Assembly (NCBI RefSeq): GCF_001905545.1 | Contig: NZ_LIPD01000004.1 | Location: forward strand, 474,610 to 538,609 | Direction: 5' to 3' | DNA: 64,000 nucleotides | Origin: Streptomyces sp. CB02056 | GTDB lineage: Bacteria > Actinomycetota > Actinomycetes > Streptomycetales > Streptomycetaceae | Shown: piece by piece, positions 42,481 to 50,351 of the stretch | Position numbering within the stretch: the stretch's first letter is position 1 | How the letters are laid out: every line of letters begins with the position of its first letter | Position numbers and translations under genes: made by a program | The notes under the pieces: generated by a model | What the model was told of the DNA's origin: nothing | Seen by the model: the letters and a program-made list of their open reading frames with translations, nothing else | Database searches by the model: none

Positions 42481-43767
42481 CTAGCTGGAGCGGCCGAGGA
42501 GTTCGGGGGCGATCGGGCGCTGGTGGCGCAGCAGGTCCTCCGGGCGGTCGGGCTCGCGGACCAGGTGCGCCTCGCCGTCGAGCACCAGCACCTCGGCCGG
42601 GTAGCCGTGGCTGAGGAAGTGCACGGGGGAGGCGGTCGGCCCGTACGCGCCGGAGCGCAGCACGCCGAGCAGGTCGCCCGGCCGCACCGGCGGCAGCTCG
42701 GCCTTCTTGGCCAGGGTGTCGTTGGGCGTGCAGAGCGGGCCGGTGACGTTCCACACCTCGGTGGCGGGCTCGTCGAGCCGGTTGAGCAGCAGCATCGGGA
42801 AGTTGCGCTTGACGAAGGAGCCGATGCCGACCGCCGCCATGTGGTGGTGGGTGCCGCCGTCGGCGACCGCGAAGCGCTCGCCCAGCGACTCCTTCACGTA
42901 CCGGATCCGGGTGACGTAGGTGCCGGCCAGCGCGGTGAGGTAGCGGCCGAGCTCCATCACCAGCCGGGTGCCGGGGTGGCGTTCGGCGAACGCGGCGACC
43001 AGCGGGTTGATCCCGGCGGCTAGCTTCGGCAGGTCGAGGTCCCGTTCGCCGTCGAAGTAGGCGACGCCGAGGCCGCCGCCGACGTCCACCAGCTCCAGCT
43101 CGAAGTCCAGGGCGGCGCTGAGGCGTTCGGCCAGGTCGAAGATCCGTTCGGTGTTCTCGACGATGGTGTCCTCGACCAGGATGCGGGTGCCCATGTAGAC
43201 CTGGACGCCCATCACCCGCACCGCCGGGTGGCGTGCCACCAGCCCCGGGTCGGCCAGGAGTTGGGCCTCGTCCATGCCGAACTGGCGGGGCTTGCCGCCC
43301 ATGGTGAGGCCGGAGCCCTTGACCGAGAAGCTCGGGTTGACCCGCAGCGCGACCGGCGCCACCGTGCCGCGCTCGCGGGCGAGTTCGTCGATCAGCGCGA
43401 GTTCCTGGAGGGACTCGCAGACGATCGCCGCGATCTCCTCGTCCAGGCAGGCGAGCAGTTCCTCCCGGCTCTTGCCCGGCCCGAGGAAGAGGATGTCCCG
43501 GCCGGCCACCCCGGCCTGCCGGGCGGTGCGCAGCTCGGTGAGCGAGGAGACCTCGGCGCGGGCGCCGTGGGCGTGGAGCAGGGCGCAGATGGCGAGGTTG
43601 GGGTTGGACTTGAGGGAGAAGAACACCTGGAGCCTGGGGTCCAGGTGCTCGCGCAGGTCGCGCATCCGCCCGGTCAGGGCGTCCCCGTCGTAGAGGAAGA
43701 GCGGGGTGCCGTACCGCTGGGCGATCTCGGTGACGGGTGTGCCCTGGATCTCGAAGACGTCGCTCAT
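42481..43767 (-). CDS. Fold-III PLP-dependent decarboxylase, BtrK-like
   Basis: The 428-residue enzyme resembles diaminopimelate/ornithine decarboxylases. FFSLKSNPN contains PLP Lys53, VDVGGGLGVAY is the phosphate glycine loop, ELGRYL replaces the usual EPGR, and NVTGPLCTPNDTL carries the active-site Cys of the partner subunit. Next to a PreATP-grasp ligase and an ACP, the closest precedent is BtrK of butirosin, which decarboxylates glutamyl-ACP to GABA-ACP. SbnH of staphyloferrin B is an alternative precedent because sbnA and sbnB are present. It overlaps the ligase gene by ATGA. Confidence 0.9.
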   Translation of the reverse strand: MSDVFEIQGTPVTEIAQRYGTPLFLYDGDALTGRMRDLREHLDPRLQVFFSLKSNPNLAICALLHAHGARAEVSSLTELRTARQAGVAGRDILFLGPGKSREELLACLDEEIAAIVCESLQELALIDELARERGTVAPVALRVNPSFSVKGSGLTMGGKPRQFGMDEAQLLADPGLVARHPAVRVMGVQVYMGTRILVEDTIVENTERIFDLAERLSAALDFELELVDVGGGLGVAYFDGERDLDLPKLAAGINPLVAAFAERHPGTRLVMELGRYLTALAGTYVTRIRYVKESLGERFAVADGGTHHHMAAVGIGSFVKRNFPMLLLNRLDEPATEVWNVTGPLCTPNDTLAKKAELPPVRPGDLLGVLRSGAYGPTASPVHFLSHGYPAEVLVLDGEAHLVREPDRPEDLLRHQRPIAPELLGRSS

Positions 43768-45173
43768 GGCCGGTCCCCTCTCTCCCGCCGGTCGAGCCGG
43801 TCGGCGATCTCCGCGTCGATGGTGGTCAGTTCCTCCGCCGAGTCCGCGAGGACGATCCCGTACAGCCGGCCGTCGACCGGGGCGCCGCCGCCGGTGAACG
43901 CCGCGTTGACGGTGGCGAAGTTGTTCACCAGCAGGCCGGTGCCGCCGGCCGGGTCGAGCAGCAGGCCGTCGAGCAGCCGGCGCAGCTCGTCGAAGGCCAG
44001 CGGTTCGGTCAGCCGCAGCGGGTAGTGGCGGGCGACGGCGACCTGTTCCGGCTTGACGAACCGTTCCTGCAGACGGATCTGGTAGGTGGACATGTTGTTG
44101 CGGGCGTTGATCTCCACGACCGGGTAGATCCCGCCGTCCGGGTCCACCATGGCGTCCACGCCCACCACACCGTGGAAGCCGTCCGCGGCCAGCCGCTTGC
44201 CGAGCAGGTCCGCGGCGGTGCGCAGCTCGTCGACCTGGTCGGCCCCGAGCCGGGCGGGCATCCGGTGGCCCTTGTGGACGCCGTCCTCGGTGAGCTGCTC
44301 CTTGACGAAGTCGAACGCCACCGAGCCGTCCAGGCCCACCGTGAACTGGTAGTTGAGGTCGGTGCTCTTGGCGACCCACTCCTCGACCACCATGGCGATC
44401 CGCGGCCGGCCGGAGGCCTCGACCTGCTTGGCGATCAGCCCGAGGATCCGCTCGCCGCGGCGCCGGCTGGTCAGCCGGGCGATGCCCTTGCCGGAGACGC
44501 CGAACGCCTCCTTCACCACGGCCCGGCCGTCGCCGAGCTCGGCGTCCACCGCCGCGAAGGCGTCGGCGAGTTCGGCGAGCGTCTCGCAGGCCCAGCCGCG
44601 GGGCTGGCGCAGGCCGAGCTCGTCGGCGATCCGGCGGCTGTAGACCTTGCTGTTGACGGCCTTGCAGGTGGCCGCGTCCGGTCCGGCCAGGCGCAGCCCG
44701 GTGGCCGCGGCGAGGCGCTCCTCCGGCTCGGACACGCCGTGGGCGGCGATCCGGCAGCCATCGGCGGCCAGGTCCGCCAGTTCGGCGAGCAGGGCCGGGT
44801 CGGCCAGGGCGTCCTCGGTGACGGTGCGCTGCGGGTCCTGGGCGGCGGGGACGTGGACGTGCGGCAGGTCCAGGCCGAGCCCGGCCAGGTAGCCGAGGTA
44901 GTCGCCGTCCGGCCGGGTCTTGAGCACCACGTGGTCCCGGCCGCCGGCCAGCAGCAGGGCGAACTCGTCCATCCGGTTGACCACGGCGCTGGAGGTGGCG
45001 GCGGAGAGCCGGGGCAGGGTGTGCTCGCCGAGCGCCCACTGCTGCTCCACCTCGAAGTTGCCCAGGAAGAGCAGCCGGGCGTCGGGGGAGCCGGTCAGGG
45101 CGAGGGCCAGCCGGTCGGCGGCATCGGCGGCATCGGCGGCATCGGGGGTCCGGCCCCCGTCGCGGGCGCCCAT
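43764..45173 (-). CDS. PreATP-grasp/ATP-grasp amino acid:ACP ligase, BtrJ-like
   Basis: The 469-residue protein has an N-terminal PreATP-grasp region (LLFLGNFEVEQQWALGEHTLPRLS) and then an ATP-grasp domain: KVYSRRIADELGLRQPRGW, VVKEAFGVSGKGIARL, VVEEWVAKSTDLNYQFTVG and YPVVEINARNNMSTYQIRLQ, the last with the metal-binding Glu and Asn. BtrJ-type enzymes couple an amino acid to a carrier protein with ATP. A short GGCGGCATC repeat near 45119-45142 gives an Ala/Asp-rich N-terminus (DAADAADAAD). The gene shares one base with the KAS III stop. Confidence 0.88.
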   Translation of the reverse strand: MGARDGGRTPDAADAADAADRLALALTGSPDARLLFLGNFEVEQQWALGEHTLPRLSAATSSAVVNRMDEFALLLAGGRDHVVLKTRPDGDYLGYLAGLGLDLPHVHVPAAQDPQRTVTEDALADPALLAELADLAADGCRIAAHGVSEPEERLAAATGLRLAGPDAATCKAVNSKVYSRRIADELGLRQPRGWACETLAELADAFAAVDAELGDGRAVVKEAFGVSGKGIARLTSRRRGERILGLIAKQVEASGRPRIAMVVEEWVAKSTDLNYQFTVGLDGSVAFDFVKEQLTEDGVHKGHRMPARLGADQVDELRTAADLLGKRLAADGFHGVVGVDAMVDPDGGIYPVVEINARNNMSTYQIRLQERFVKPEQVAVARHYPLRLTEPLAFDELRRLLDGLLLDPAGGTGLLVNNFATVNAAFTGGGAPVDGRLYGIVLADSAEELTTIDAEIADRLDRRERGDRP

Positions 45174-46102
45174 CAGTGCCTCACGACCATCGCGGCGAAG
45201 GACTGGCCGAGCCCCGCGGAGGTCATCAGGTAGGTGTCCCCGGGCCGCAGCAGGCCGAGTTCGAGCGCCGACTGGTAGTTGATGAAGGGGTCGGCGCAGA
45301 AGCAGTGGCCGGTCCGGCCGATGTTCTCCAGGAAGATGCGGTCCCGGTCGATGCCGAGCGCGTTGGCGGCGACCGTCCAGGAGACCCGGTTGACGTTGTG
45401 CGGCAGCACCAGGTCGAGGTCGCCGACGGCCAGGCCGGCCGCGGCCAGGGCGCCGTCGATGACCTCGGCCATCGCGTCCTGGTAGATCCGCTTGGCCTCG
45501 CGGGCACCCTCGGCGTCGAGGTCGATGACGCCGTCCTCGCGGCCGTGGATGCGGGCGTGGTAGCCGAGCACCCGGTTGCGGTCGCCGCCGGCGCCCACCA
45601 GGACGGCGGTGACGCCCTCGCCCATGATCGAGACGTCCTCGACCCACTGGGAGAACGGGGTGAGCGTCTTGTCCCCGGCCAGCACCAGCGCGAGCGCGTC
45701 CGGGTCGCCGTCCGCCGCCAGCAGGGTGCCGGCCGCGTCCACCGCGAGCAGTCCGGTCGCGCAGCCGTGGTCGGCCACCGAGAAGACCTTCGCCCGGCGC
45801 AGCCCCAGCGACTCGCAGACCGTCCGCAGCGGGCTGACCGGGTACGGTGCGGTGGTGCGCAGCCCCTTGGCGCGCACCACGTACCGGATCCGGTCCTCCT
45901 GCCCGGCGAGGGCGTCGAGCTTGCCCGCCGCGGTGGCCAGCAGTTCCGCCTCGGACTGGTCGGGCGCCTGGCAGATCCGGTCGAGGCCGTACAGCCTGGT
46001 GAACCGGCGCACCTGCTGGTCGGTCAGCCCCAGCGGCTCCCGCAGCTGTTCGACCGAGACCGTCGGTGGCAGGTAGCTCGATACCGCTTCTATCGACGTC
46101 AT
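45173..46102 (-). CDS. KAS III-like ketosynthase
   Basis: The 309-residue enzyme has the active-site Cys in FSVADHGCATGLLAVDAAG, the His in LVLPHNVNRVSW, and ENIGRTGHCFCADPFINYQSAL where Asn would stand in FabH. The third residue is thus His-like, as in KAS III relatives that transfer acyl groups rather than start fatty acids. It heads the operon with the ATP-grasp ligase, decarboxylase, ACP and dehydrogenases, so it may extend or transfer the ACP-bound amino acyl unit. GGAGG precedes the ATG. A SARP-type site lies 53-81 bp upstream. Confidence 0.9.
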   Translation of the reverse strand: MTSIEAVSSYLPPTVSVEQLREPLGLTDQQVRRFTRLYGLDRICQAPDQSEAELLATAAGKLDALAGQEDRIRYVVRAKGLRTTAPYPVSPLRTVCESLGLRRAKVFSVADHGCATGLLAVDAAGTLLAADGDPDALALVLAGDKTLTPFSQWVEDVSIMGEGVTAVLVGAGGDRNRVLGYHARIHGREDGVIDLDAEGAREAKRIYQDAMAEVIDGALAAAGLAVGDLDLVLPHNVNRVSWTVAANALGIDRDRIFLENIGRTGHCFCADPFINYQSALELGLLRPGDTYLMTSAGLGQSFAAMVVRH

Positions 46103-46141
46103 GCGACGGGGCCTCCTCGCGACAAGGATCGGAGCCCCACC

Positions 46142-46183
46142 AGATTCGCCGGGAACGCTGACAGGCTGCTGACGCCCGGCTGA
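46142..46183 (-). promoter_or_regulatory. SARP-type promoter of the KAS III operon
   Basis: Minus-strand heptamers TCAGCCG, TCAGCAG and TCAGCGT (46183, 46172, 46161) are 11 bp apart. Seven bases later GAATCT (46147-46142) fits the -10. Confidence 0.65.
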
Positions 46184-46213
46184 TCGCCGGACGGCAGCCC
46201 GTTGCGCGGGTTG

Positions 46214-46942
46214 TCAGGCCTGCTTGACCTGGATGCGCCCGTTGCTGGTGCTCAGGTCGAGCTGGTAGCGGCCGGACGGGTCGTCGGAGACCCCGATGTC
46301 CTTGTGGCCGTTGCCGGTCTTCGCGGACACCTTGTACGTGGCGCTCGGCACGACCAGGGTGATGGCGCCGTTGGACGTCGACGCGGAGACGTCCTGCGGC
46401 TTGGTCGAGACGAGGTCGATCGCCCCGTTGTGGGTCTCGGTCTGGATGCGGCTGCCGTTCAGCCCGCGCCCGGTGATGGCGCCGTTGGTGGTCTTCACCT
46501 CCGTGGTGCCGTTCACCCCGTCCAGGCTGACCGCCCCGGAGTGGGTGGACACCTGCACGTTGCCCACCTGGGTCAGGTTGACCGAGCCGGAGTTGGTCTG
46601 GCCGCTGACCGGCAGGCCCGGGGGGACCTCGACGGTGTAGGTGACCGAGCAGTACTGGCCGCAGCCGCCCAGCACCAGGACGCCGTTCTCGACCCGGCTC
46701 GTCACCCCGGGCTTGTCGTTCTTGTAGCTGACCGACCGGTGCACGGAGACCTTGTCGAGGCCGTCCTTGCCGCGCAGGGTCACGCCGCCGGAGGTGGTGT
46801 CGAGCCGTACGGCGGTGATCTTGTCGCTCACCGTGGCGTCGTCGTCGAAGTTGTTGTCGGGAGCCAACCCGCACGCGCTGAGACCGCCCACGGCGGCCGC
46901 GAGGACGACGAAGGACGCGAGACGGCCGGACTGCTGGCGCAT
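46214..46942 (-). CDS. DUF4097 family lipoprotein
   Basis: The 242-residue protein has a lipoprotein signal with lipobox LSAC (Cys at about 24) and a body of repeated short beta strands (SGGVTLRGKDG, NSGSVNLTQVG, HSGAVSLDGVNG, TNGAITGRGLNG, SNGAITLVV, SNGRIQVKQ), typical of a DUF4097 beta-helix. It should sit outside the membrane. It lies between two SARP-type promoters but has none of its own, so its link to the cluster is doubtful. Confidence 0.88.
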   Translation of the reverse strand: MRQQSGRLASFVVLAAAVGGLSACGLAPDNNFDDDATVSDKITAVRLDTTSGGVTLRGKDGLDKVSVHRSVSYKNDKPGVTSRVENGVLVLGGCGQYCSVTYTVEVPPGLPVSGQTNSGSVNLTQVGNVQVSTHSGAVSLDGVNGTTEVKTTNGAITGRGLNGSRIQTETHNGAIDLVSTKPQDVSASTSNGAITLVVPSATYKVSAKTGNGHKDIGVSDDPSGRYQLDLSTSNGRIQVKQA

Positions 46943-47081
46943 GTCATTCCCCAGATCTGAAGGACGTTCCTGGACAGGCCCCGTCGCGGGGCGGACCCCA
47001 CGAAGCTATCCCGCTGGGAAAGCCGGGGACCATGGGGCTAACCCCCGTCTCCTGAGGGGGAGTTCCCCCAAACGGTGGATG

Positions 47082-47123
47082 TCAGGCGAATGTCAGTTCC
47101 GGGTCAGCGCAGCCGTCCAGAGT
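47082..47123 (+). promoter_or_regulatory. SARP-type promoter of the racemase gene
   Basis: Heptamers TCAGGCG (47082), TCAGTTC (47093) and TCAGCGC (47104) are 11 bp apart. CAGAGT (47118-47123) follows seven bases later and puts the expected start at the ATG itself (47130). Confidence 0.65.
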
Positions 47124-47129
47124 CGAGGC

Positions 47130-47858
47130 ATGACAGCGCTGACGGCACGGGCTCCCGAGCGGACCCTGGGCGTACTGGGCGGCATGGGCCCGGCGGCGAC
47201 CGCGGAGTTCCTGCGGCTGCTCGCGGCCGACGCGCCGGCCTCCCGGGACCAGCAGCACCCCCGGTTGCTGCTGCTGTCCGAGCCGGGCATCCCGGACCGC
47301 ACCGCCGCGATCCTCGGCGGCGACGACGAGCCCGGGCGGCGGGTGCGGGAGTGCCTGCGCACGCTGGCCGGCTGGGGTGCGGACCTGCTGGCCGTCCCCT
47401 GCAACACGGCGCACGTCTTCCTGGACGGCTTCGCCGCCACCTCGCCCGTCCCGGTGGTCGACATCGTCGACGCCACCCTGGACGAGGCCGTCCGGCTGAG
47501 CCCGGACGGCGGCTGGCTCACGGCGACCACCGGGACCGTGCGCAGCGGCCTCTACCAGCGGCGGGCCGCGGCCCGGGGCTACCGGCTGCTGGTGCCCGAC
47601 GGCGGGACGCAGGAGGCGGTCCACGGGGCCGCCGAACGGGTGAAGGCCGGACGGGCCGAGGAGGCCGGCGCCGCCTTCCGGGAGGCCGTCGGACGGCTCT
47701 GGCGGCGCCGGCGGCTGCCGGTGGTGGCGGCCTGCACCGAACTCCCGCTCGCCTACCGGAGCGCGGGCCTGCCGCCGGAGCTGATGGTCTCCAGCCTGGC
47801 CGCGCTCTCCCGGGCCTGCATCGCCGAGCTGTACCGGAGCGTTCCGGTGCGGTCCTGA
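47130..47858 (+). CDS. Aspartate/glutamate racemase family protein
   Basis: The 242-residue enzyme opens with ERTLGVLGGMGPAATAEFL. The two catalytic Cys are in LLAVPCNTAHVFLD and VVAACTELPLAYR, as in PLP-independent Asp/Glu racemases. The likely role is supply of a D-amino acid, or conversion of the amino acid used by the ATP-grasp/ACP module; the NRPS has its own epimerase only in module 1. Its promoter suggests a leaderless mRNA, since no good ribosome site lies at the normal distance. Confidence 0.88.
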   Translation: MTALTARAPERTLGVLGGMGPAATAEFLRLLAADAPASRDQQHPRLLLLSEPGIPDRTAAILGGDDEPGRRVRECLRTLAGWGADLLAVPCNTAHVFLDGFAATSPVPVVDIVDATLDEAVRLSPDGGWLTATTGTVRSGLYQRRAAARGYRLLVPDGGTQEAVHGAAERVKAGRAEEAGAAFREAVGRLWRRRRLPVVAACTELPLAYRSAGLPPELMVSSLAALSRACIAELYRSVPVRS

Positions 47859-47867
47859 GGCGCGCGT

Positions 47868-47919
47868 ACGCGTACGGCACGGCCCCGGCGTTCCTCCGCC
47901 GGGGCCGTGCCGTACGCGT
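47868..47919. terminator. Very strong bidirectional terminator
   Basis: A perfect 23-bp stem (47868-47890 with 47897-47919, beginning ACGCGTACGGCACGG) closes a TTCCTC loop. It separates the racemase gene (+) from the PKS operon (-), whose last gene ends at 47929. Confidence 0.9.
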
Positions 47920-47928
47920 GCGGGCCGG

Positions 47929-48642
47929 TCAGCCGCAGCCGCCCGCGTGGCCGTCGTCGACGGCCCGGGCGCCGAGCCCGACCGCGGGGGCGGCCGGCGG
48001 CGGCAGCGCCCCGTCGCCGCCGGCCCGGGCCCGCAGGTGGGCGACGAAGTCCGGCAGCCGGTCCAGCCCCCAGAAGCGGTTGAAGCCCTGGACGAAGAAC
48101 GGGACGCCGAACACCCCGTCGTCGCAGATGTCCTTGAGCAGCAGGGCCCCCTGCCGGCGCAGCTCCGGGTCGTCGCTCGCACCCGCCAACTCCGCCGGGT
48201 CGAGGCCCAGTTCGGCCCCGATCCCGGCGATGACGGTCCGGTCGCAGATGTCCCGGCCCTGCTCCCAGCGGGCCCGGTAGGCGGCCGCGACGAACTGCGG
48301 GCCGAGACCCCCGCGCAGGGCCCGCAGATAGGCCAGGTGGGGGACCTCCCAGACCGGGTCGCGGTCCACCGGCCAGCGGAACGCGATCCCCCGCGCGTCG
48401 GTGAGGCGCCGCACGTCCTGGAGGACGTACAGGTGCTTGGCGCGGGACATCGCGGTGTACGGGAACGAGCCGCCCAGCTCGGCCAGCAGCCGCTCGCTGG
48501 TGCCGTCCGGCTCGAAGAAGGGCCGCCACTCCACCGCCCCGGCGACGTCCGGGTGCCGCTCCAGCAGCTCGCGGTAGGCGAGCCAGGAGTACGGGCTGCG
48601 CAGCGAGAAGTAGAACCGCGGAGCCCTGCCGGACCCGCTCAC
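47929..48642 (-). CDS. Kappa-GST/HCCA-isomerase-type (DsbA fold) protein
   Basis: The 237-residue protein looks like 2-hydroxychromene-2-carboxylate isomerase. It has an N-terminal [17 protein letters not shown] with the Ser (S-P-Y-S) that would hold a thiol cofactor, VEWRPFF, and a C-terminal [26 protein letters not shown]. The tail is low-complexity ([15 protein letters not shown]). It is the last gene of the reducing PKS operon, joined to the KR gene by GTGA. A cis-trans isomerase of a polyene double bond is the best guess; actinomycetes lack glutathione, so mycothiol may be the cofactor. Confidence 0.85.
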   Translation of the reverse strand: MSGSGRAPRFYFSLRSPYSWLAYRELLERHPDVAGAVEWRPFFEPDGTSERLLAELGGSFPYTAMSRAKHLYVLQDVRRLTDARGIAFRWPVDRDPVWEVPHLAYLRALRGGLGPQFVAAAYRARWEQGRDICDRTVIAGIGAELGLDPAELAGASDDPELRRQGALLLKDICDDGVFGVPFFVQGFNRFWGLDRLPDFVAHLRARAGGDGALPPPAAPAVGLGARAVDDGHAGGCG

Positions 48643-49373
48643 AGCACCAGCCCGCCGTCGACGCCGAAGACCTGCCCGGTGATGTACGAGGCGCGGTCGG
48701 AGAGCAGGAAGGAGACCAGGTCGGCGACCTCCTCGGGGCGGCCGAGGCGGCCCAGCGGGATGCGTCCGGTGAGGTCGGCGCCCTCGGCGAGGGCGGAGGT
48801 CATGTCGGTCTCGATGAAGCCGGGCGCCACGGAGTTGACCCGGATGCCGCGCGGCGCGACCTCCTTGGCCAGCGCCTTGGAGAACCCGATGATCCCGGCC
48901 TTGGACGCCGAGTAGTTGGTCTGGGTGGCGTTGCCGTACACGCCGGCCACCGAGGACATCGTCACCAGGGCGCCGGCGCGGCGCTTCATCATCGCGAACA
49001 CCGCCGCCCGGCAGACGTGGTACGTGCCGTCCAGGTTGACCCGCATGACGTCCTGCCAGGCCTGCTCGGTGAGCAGCACCAGCGGGTTGTCCCGGACGAT
49101 GCCGGCCGAGGAGACGACCGCGTGGAGCGGCCCCAGCTCCTGCTCGGCGGCCTTGACGAAGGCCTCGGCCTGGGCGCGGTCGGCCACGTCGACCCGCCGG
49201 GCCAGCACCCGGGCGCCGGCCGCCTCGGCCTCCTTGGCGGTCTCCGCCGCGGCCTCCTCCCGGGACTGGTAGCAGAACGCCACGTCGTAGCCGTCGGCGG
49301 CGAGCCGGGCCACCACGCTGCGTCCGATGCCCCGGGACCCTCCGGTCACCAGGGCGACCCGTCGTGCGGACAT
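48639..49373 (-). CDS. 3-ketoacyl-ACP reductase of the type II PKS
   Basis: The 244-residue SDR enzyme has the NADPH site [20 protein letters not shown], catalytic Ser in [11 protein letters not shown] and the YSASK pair ([19 protein letters not shown]). It ends with the FabG-like PGFIETDM and [12 protein letters not shown]. It reduces beta-ketoacyl-ACP made by the KS-CLF. It shares one base with the dehydratase gene upstream and overlaps the isomerase gene downstream. Confidence 0.95.
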   Translation of the reverse strand: MSARRVALVTGGSRGIGRSVVARLAADGYDVAFCYQSREEAAAETAKEAEAAGARVLARRVDVADRAQAEAFVKAAEQELGPLHAVVSSAGIVRDNPLVLLTEQAWQDVMRVNLDGTYHVCRAAVFAMMKRRAGALVTMSSVAGVYGNATQTNYSASKAGIIGFSKALAKEVAPRGIRVNSVAPGFIETDMTSALAEGADLTGRIPLGRLGRPEEVADLVSFLLSDRASYITGQVFGVDGGLVL

Positions 49374-49870
49374 CAGGACCTCCCGTCGGTCGTGCTTCCA
49401 GGGGCCCGGAGGAGTTCCGCCGGGCGCAGTGCCAGCGTCAACTGGCCGACCTCCAGCACCGGGTGGCCGTCCACGGTGCTGCGGCCGGAGGTGATGAAGG
49501 AGTCGCCGAGGGCGCGGACCATGGTGACCTCGTGCACCACGACCGAGCCGGGGCGGACCGGGCCGAGCACCCGGACGTCCCGGGTCCTGGCCAGCAGCAC
49601 GACCTGCCCGTCCAGCACGTTGGCGTTCGGCCGCTCCCAACAGGACAGCAGCACCGCGCACTGCGCCCAGGACTCCAGCAGCTGGCCGAGCGGGTAGTCG
49701 TACTCCTCGTTGGCGGCGTCCTCGGGCACGTCCCGGTAGGCGGGCTCGGCGAGGGTGACCGCCTTGTACGCGACGAGCCGGCGGCCCGGTTCGATCTCGG
49801 CGATCCGGTCGACCAGCAGCGCGGGGTGGCGGTGCGGGACGACCGAGGTGATGGCGGCGATGTCCTTCAC
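49373..49870 (-). CDS. Hotdog dehydratase subunit carrying the Glu but not the His
   Basis: The 165-residue protein has the FabZ-like opening [20 protein letters not shown]. At the active-site helix it reads [17 protein letters not shown]: the Glu of the FabZ E-A-L-A-Q motif is kept, while the His position of HFPG is occupied by Ala in AANEEYDYP. It therefore supplies half of a dehydratase active site. The neighbouring protein has the other half, so the two should act as a heterodimer. It overlaps that gene by GTGA. Confidence 0.88.
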   Translation of the reverse strand: MKDIAAITSVVPHRHPALLVDRIAEIEPGRRLVAYKAVTLAEPAYRDVPEDAANEEYDYPLGQLLESWAQCAVLLSCWERPNANVLDGQVVLLARTRDVRVLGPVRPGSVVVHEVTMVRALGDSFITSGRSTVDGHPVLEVGQLTLALRPAELLRAPGSTTDGRS

Positions 49871-50262
49871 AGGGCCTCCCGGGGGTAGAACAGGGTGATC
49901 TCGGCGGCGAGTCGGTCGTCGGCGTGGACCTGGGCGCAGACCCGGGCCCCGTCGTGGTCGCGCTGGATCCGGGCGTCGACGGCGATCTCGTCGCCGGGCC
50001 GCACCGGGCTCAGGAAGCGCGCCCGGGTGAGCTCGGCCCGGCCGGGGCCGGGGACGGCGGCCGCGGCCGCCAGCTCGTGGACGTACTGCACCAGGCCGAA
50101 GCCGGGGACCACCGGCAGGCCGGGGTAGTGCCCGCGCAGGAACGGTTCGGCCGCGGTCAGCACGACGGTGCCCCGGACGTGCCGCGCCACCGGTTCGCCG
50201 GCCGCGCCGGGGGGTTCCGGGCGGCCGTCCGGCTCCGCCACGGTCAACGCTGTGAGCATCAT
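49867..50262 (-). CDS. Hotdog dehydratase subunit carrying the His but not the Glu
   Basis: The 131-residue protein has the FabZ sequence [21 protein letters not shown]: the catalytic His is present, but the Glu/Asp five residues after P-G is Gln. [21 protein letters not shown] matches the hotdog back strand. With the Glu-bearing partner encoded immediately downstream it should make a composite beta-hydroxyacyl-ACP dehydratase, as in reducing type II PKS systems such as ishigamide. GAGGAGGG precedes the ATG. The 89-bp gap to the CLF holds a tandem CCTGCCGGGACCGGG repeat. Confidence 0.88.
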   Translation of the reverse strand: MMLTALTVAEPDGRPEPPGAAGEPVARHVRGTVVLTAAEPFLRGHYPGLPVVPGFGLVQYVHELAAAAAVPGPGRAELTRARFLSPVRPGDEIAVDARIQRDHDGARVCAQVHADDRLAAEITLFYPREAL

Positions 50263-50351
50263 GGTCTGTCCCTCCTCTGTGTCGGGGCCGTCCGGGCCTG
50301 CCGGGACCGGGCCTGCCGGGACCGGGCCCCGCCGTGTCCGGGCCGCCGCGG

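Noticed and set aside
46241..46800. Alternative reading as a continuous adhesin-like repeat array in the DNA
   Set aside because: The repeats are only at protein level (beta-strand rungs); no nucleotide tandem repeat is visible.
47041..47070. Rho-independent terminator at the GGGGGA/TCCCCC palindrome
   Set aside because: It lies upstream of both divergent genes, not after a stop codon. It may be a regulatory dyad, but nothing supports termination.
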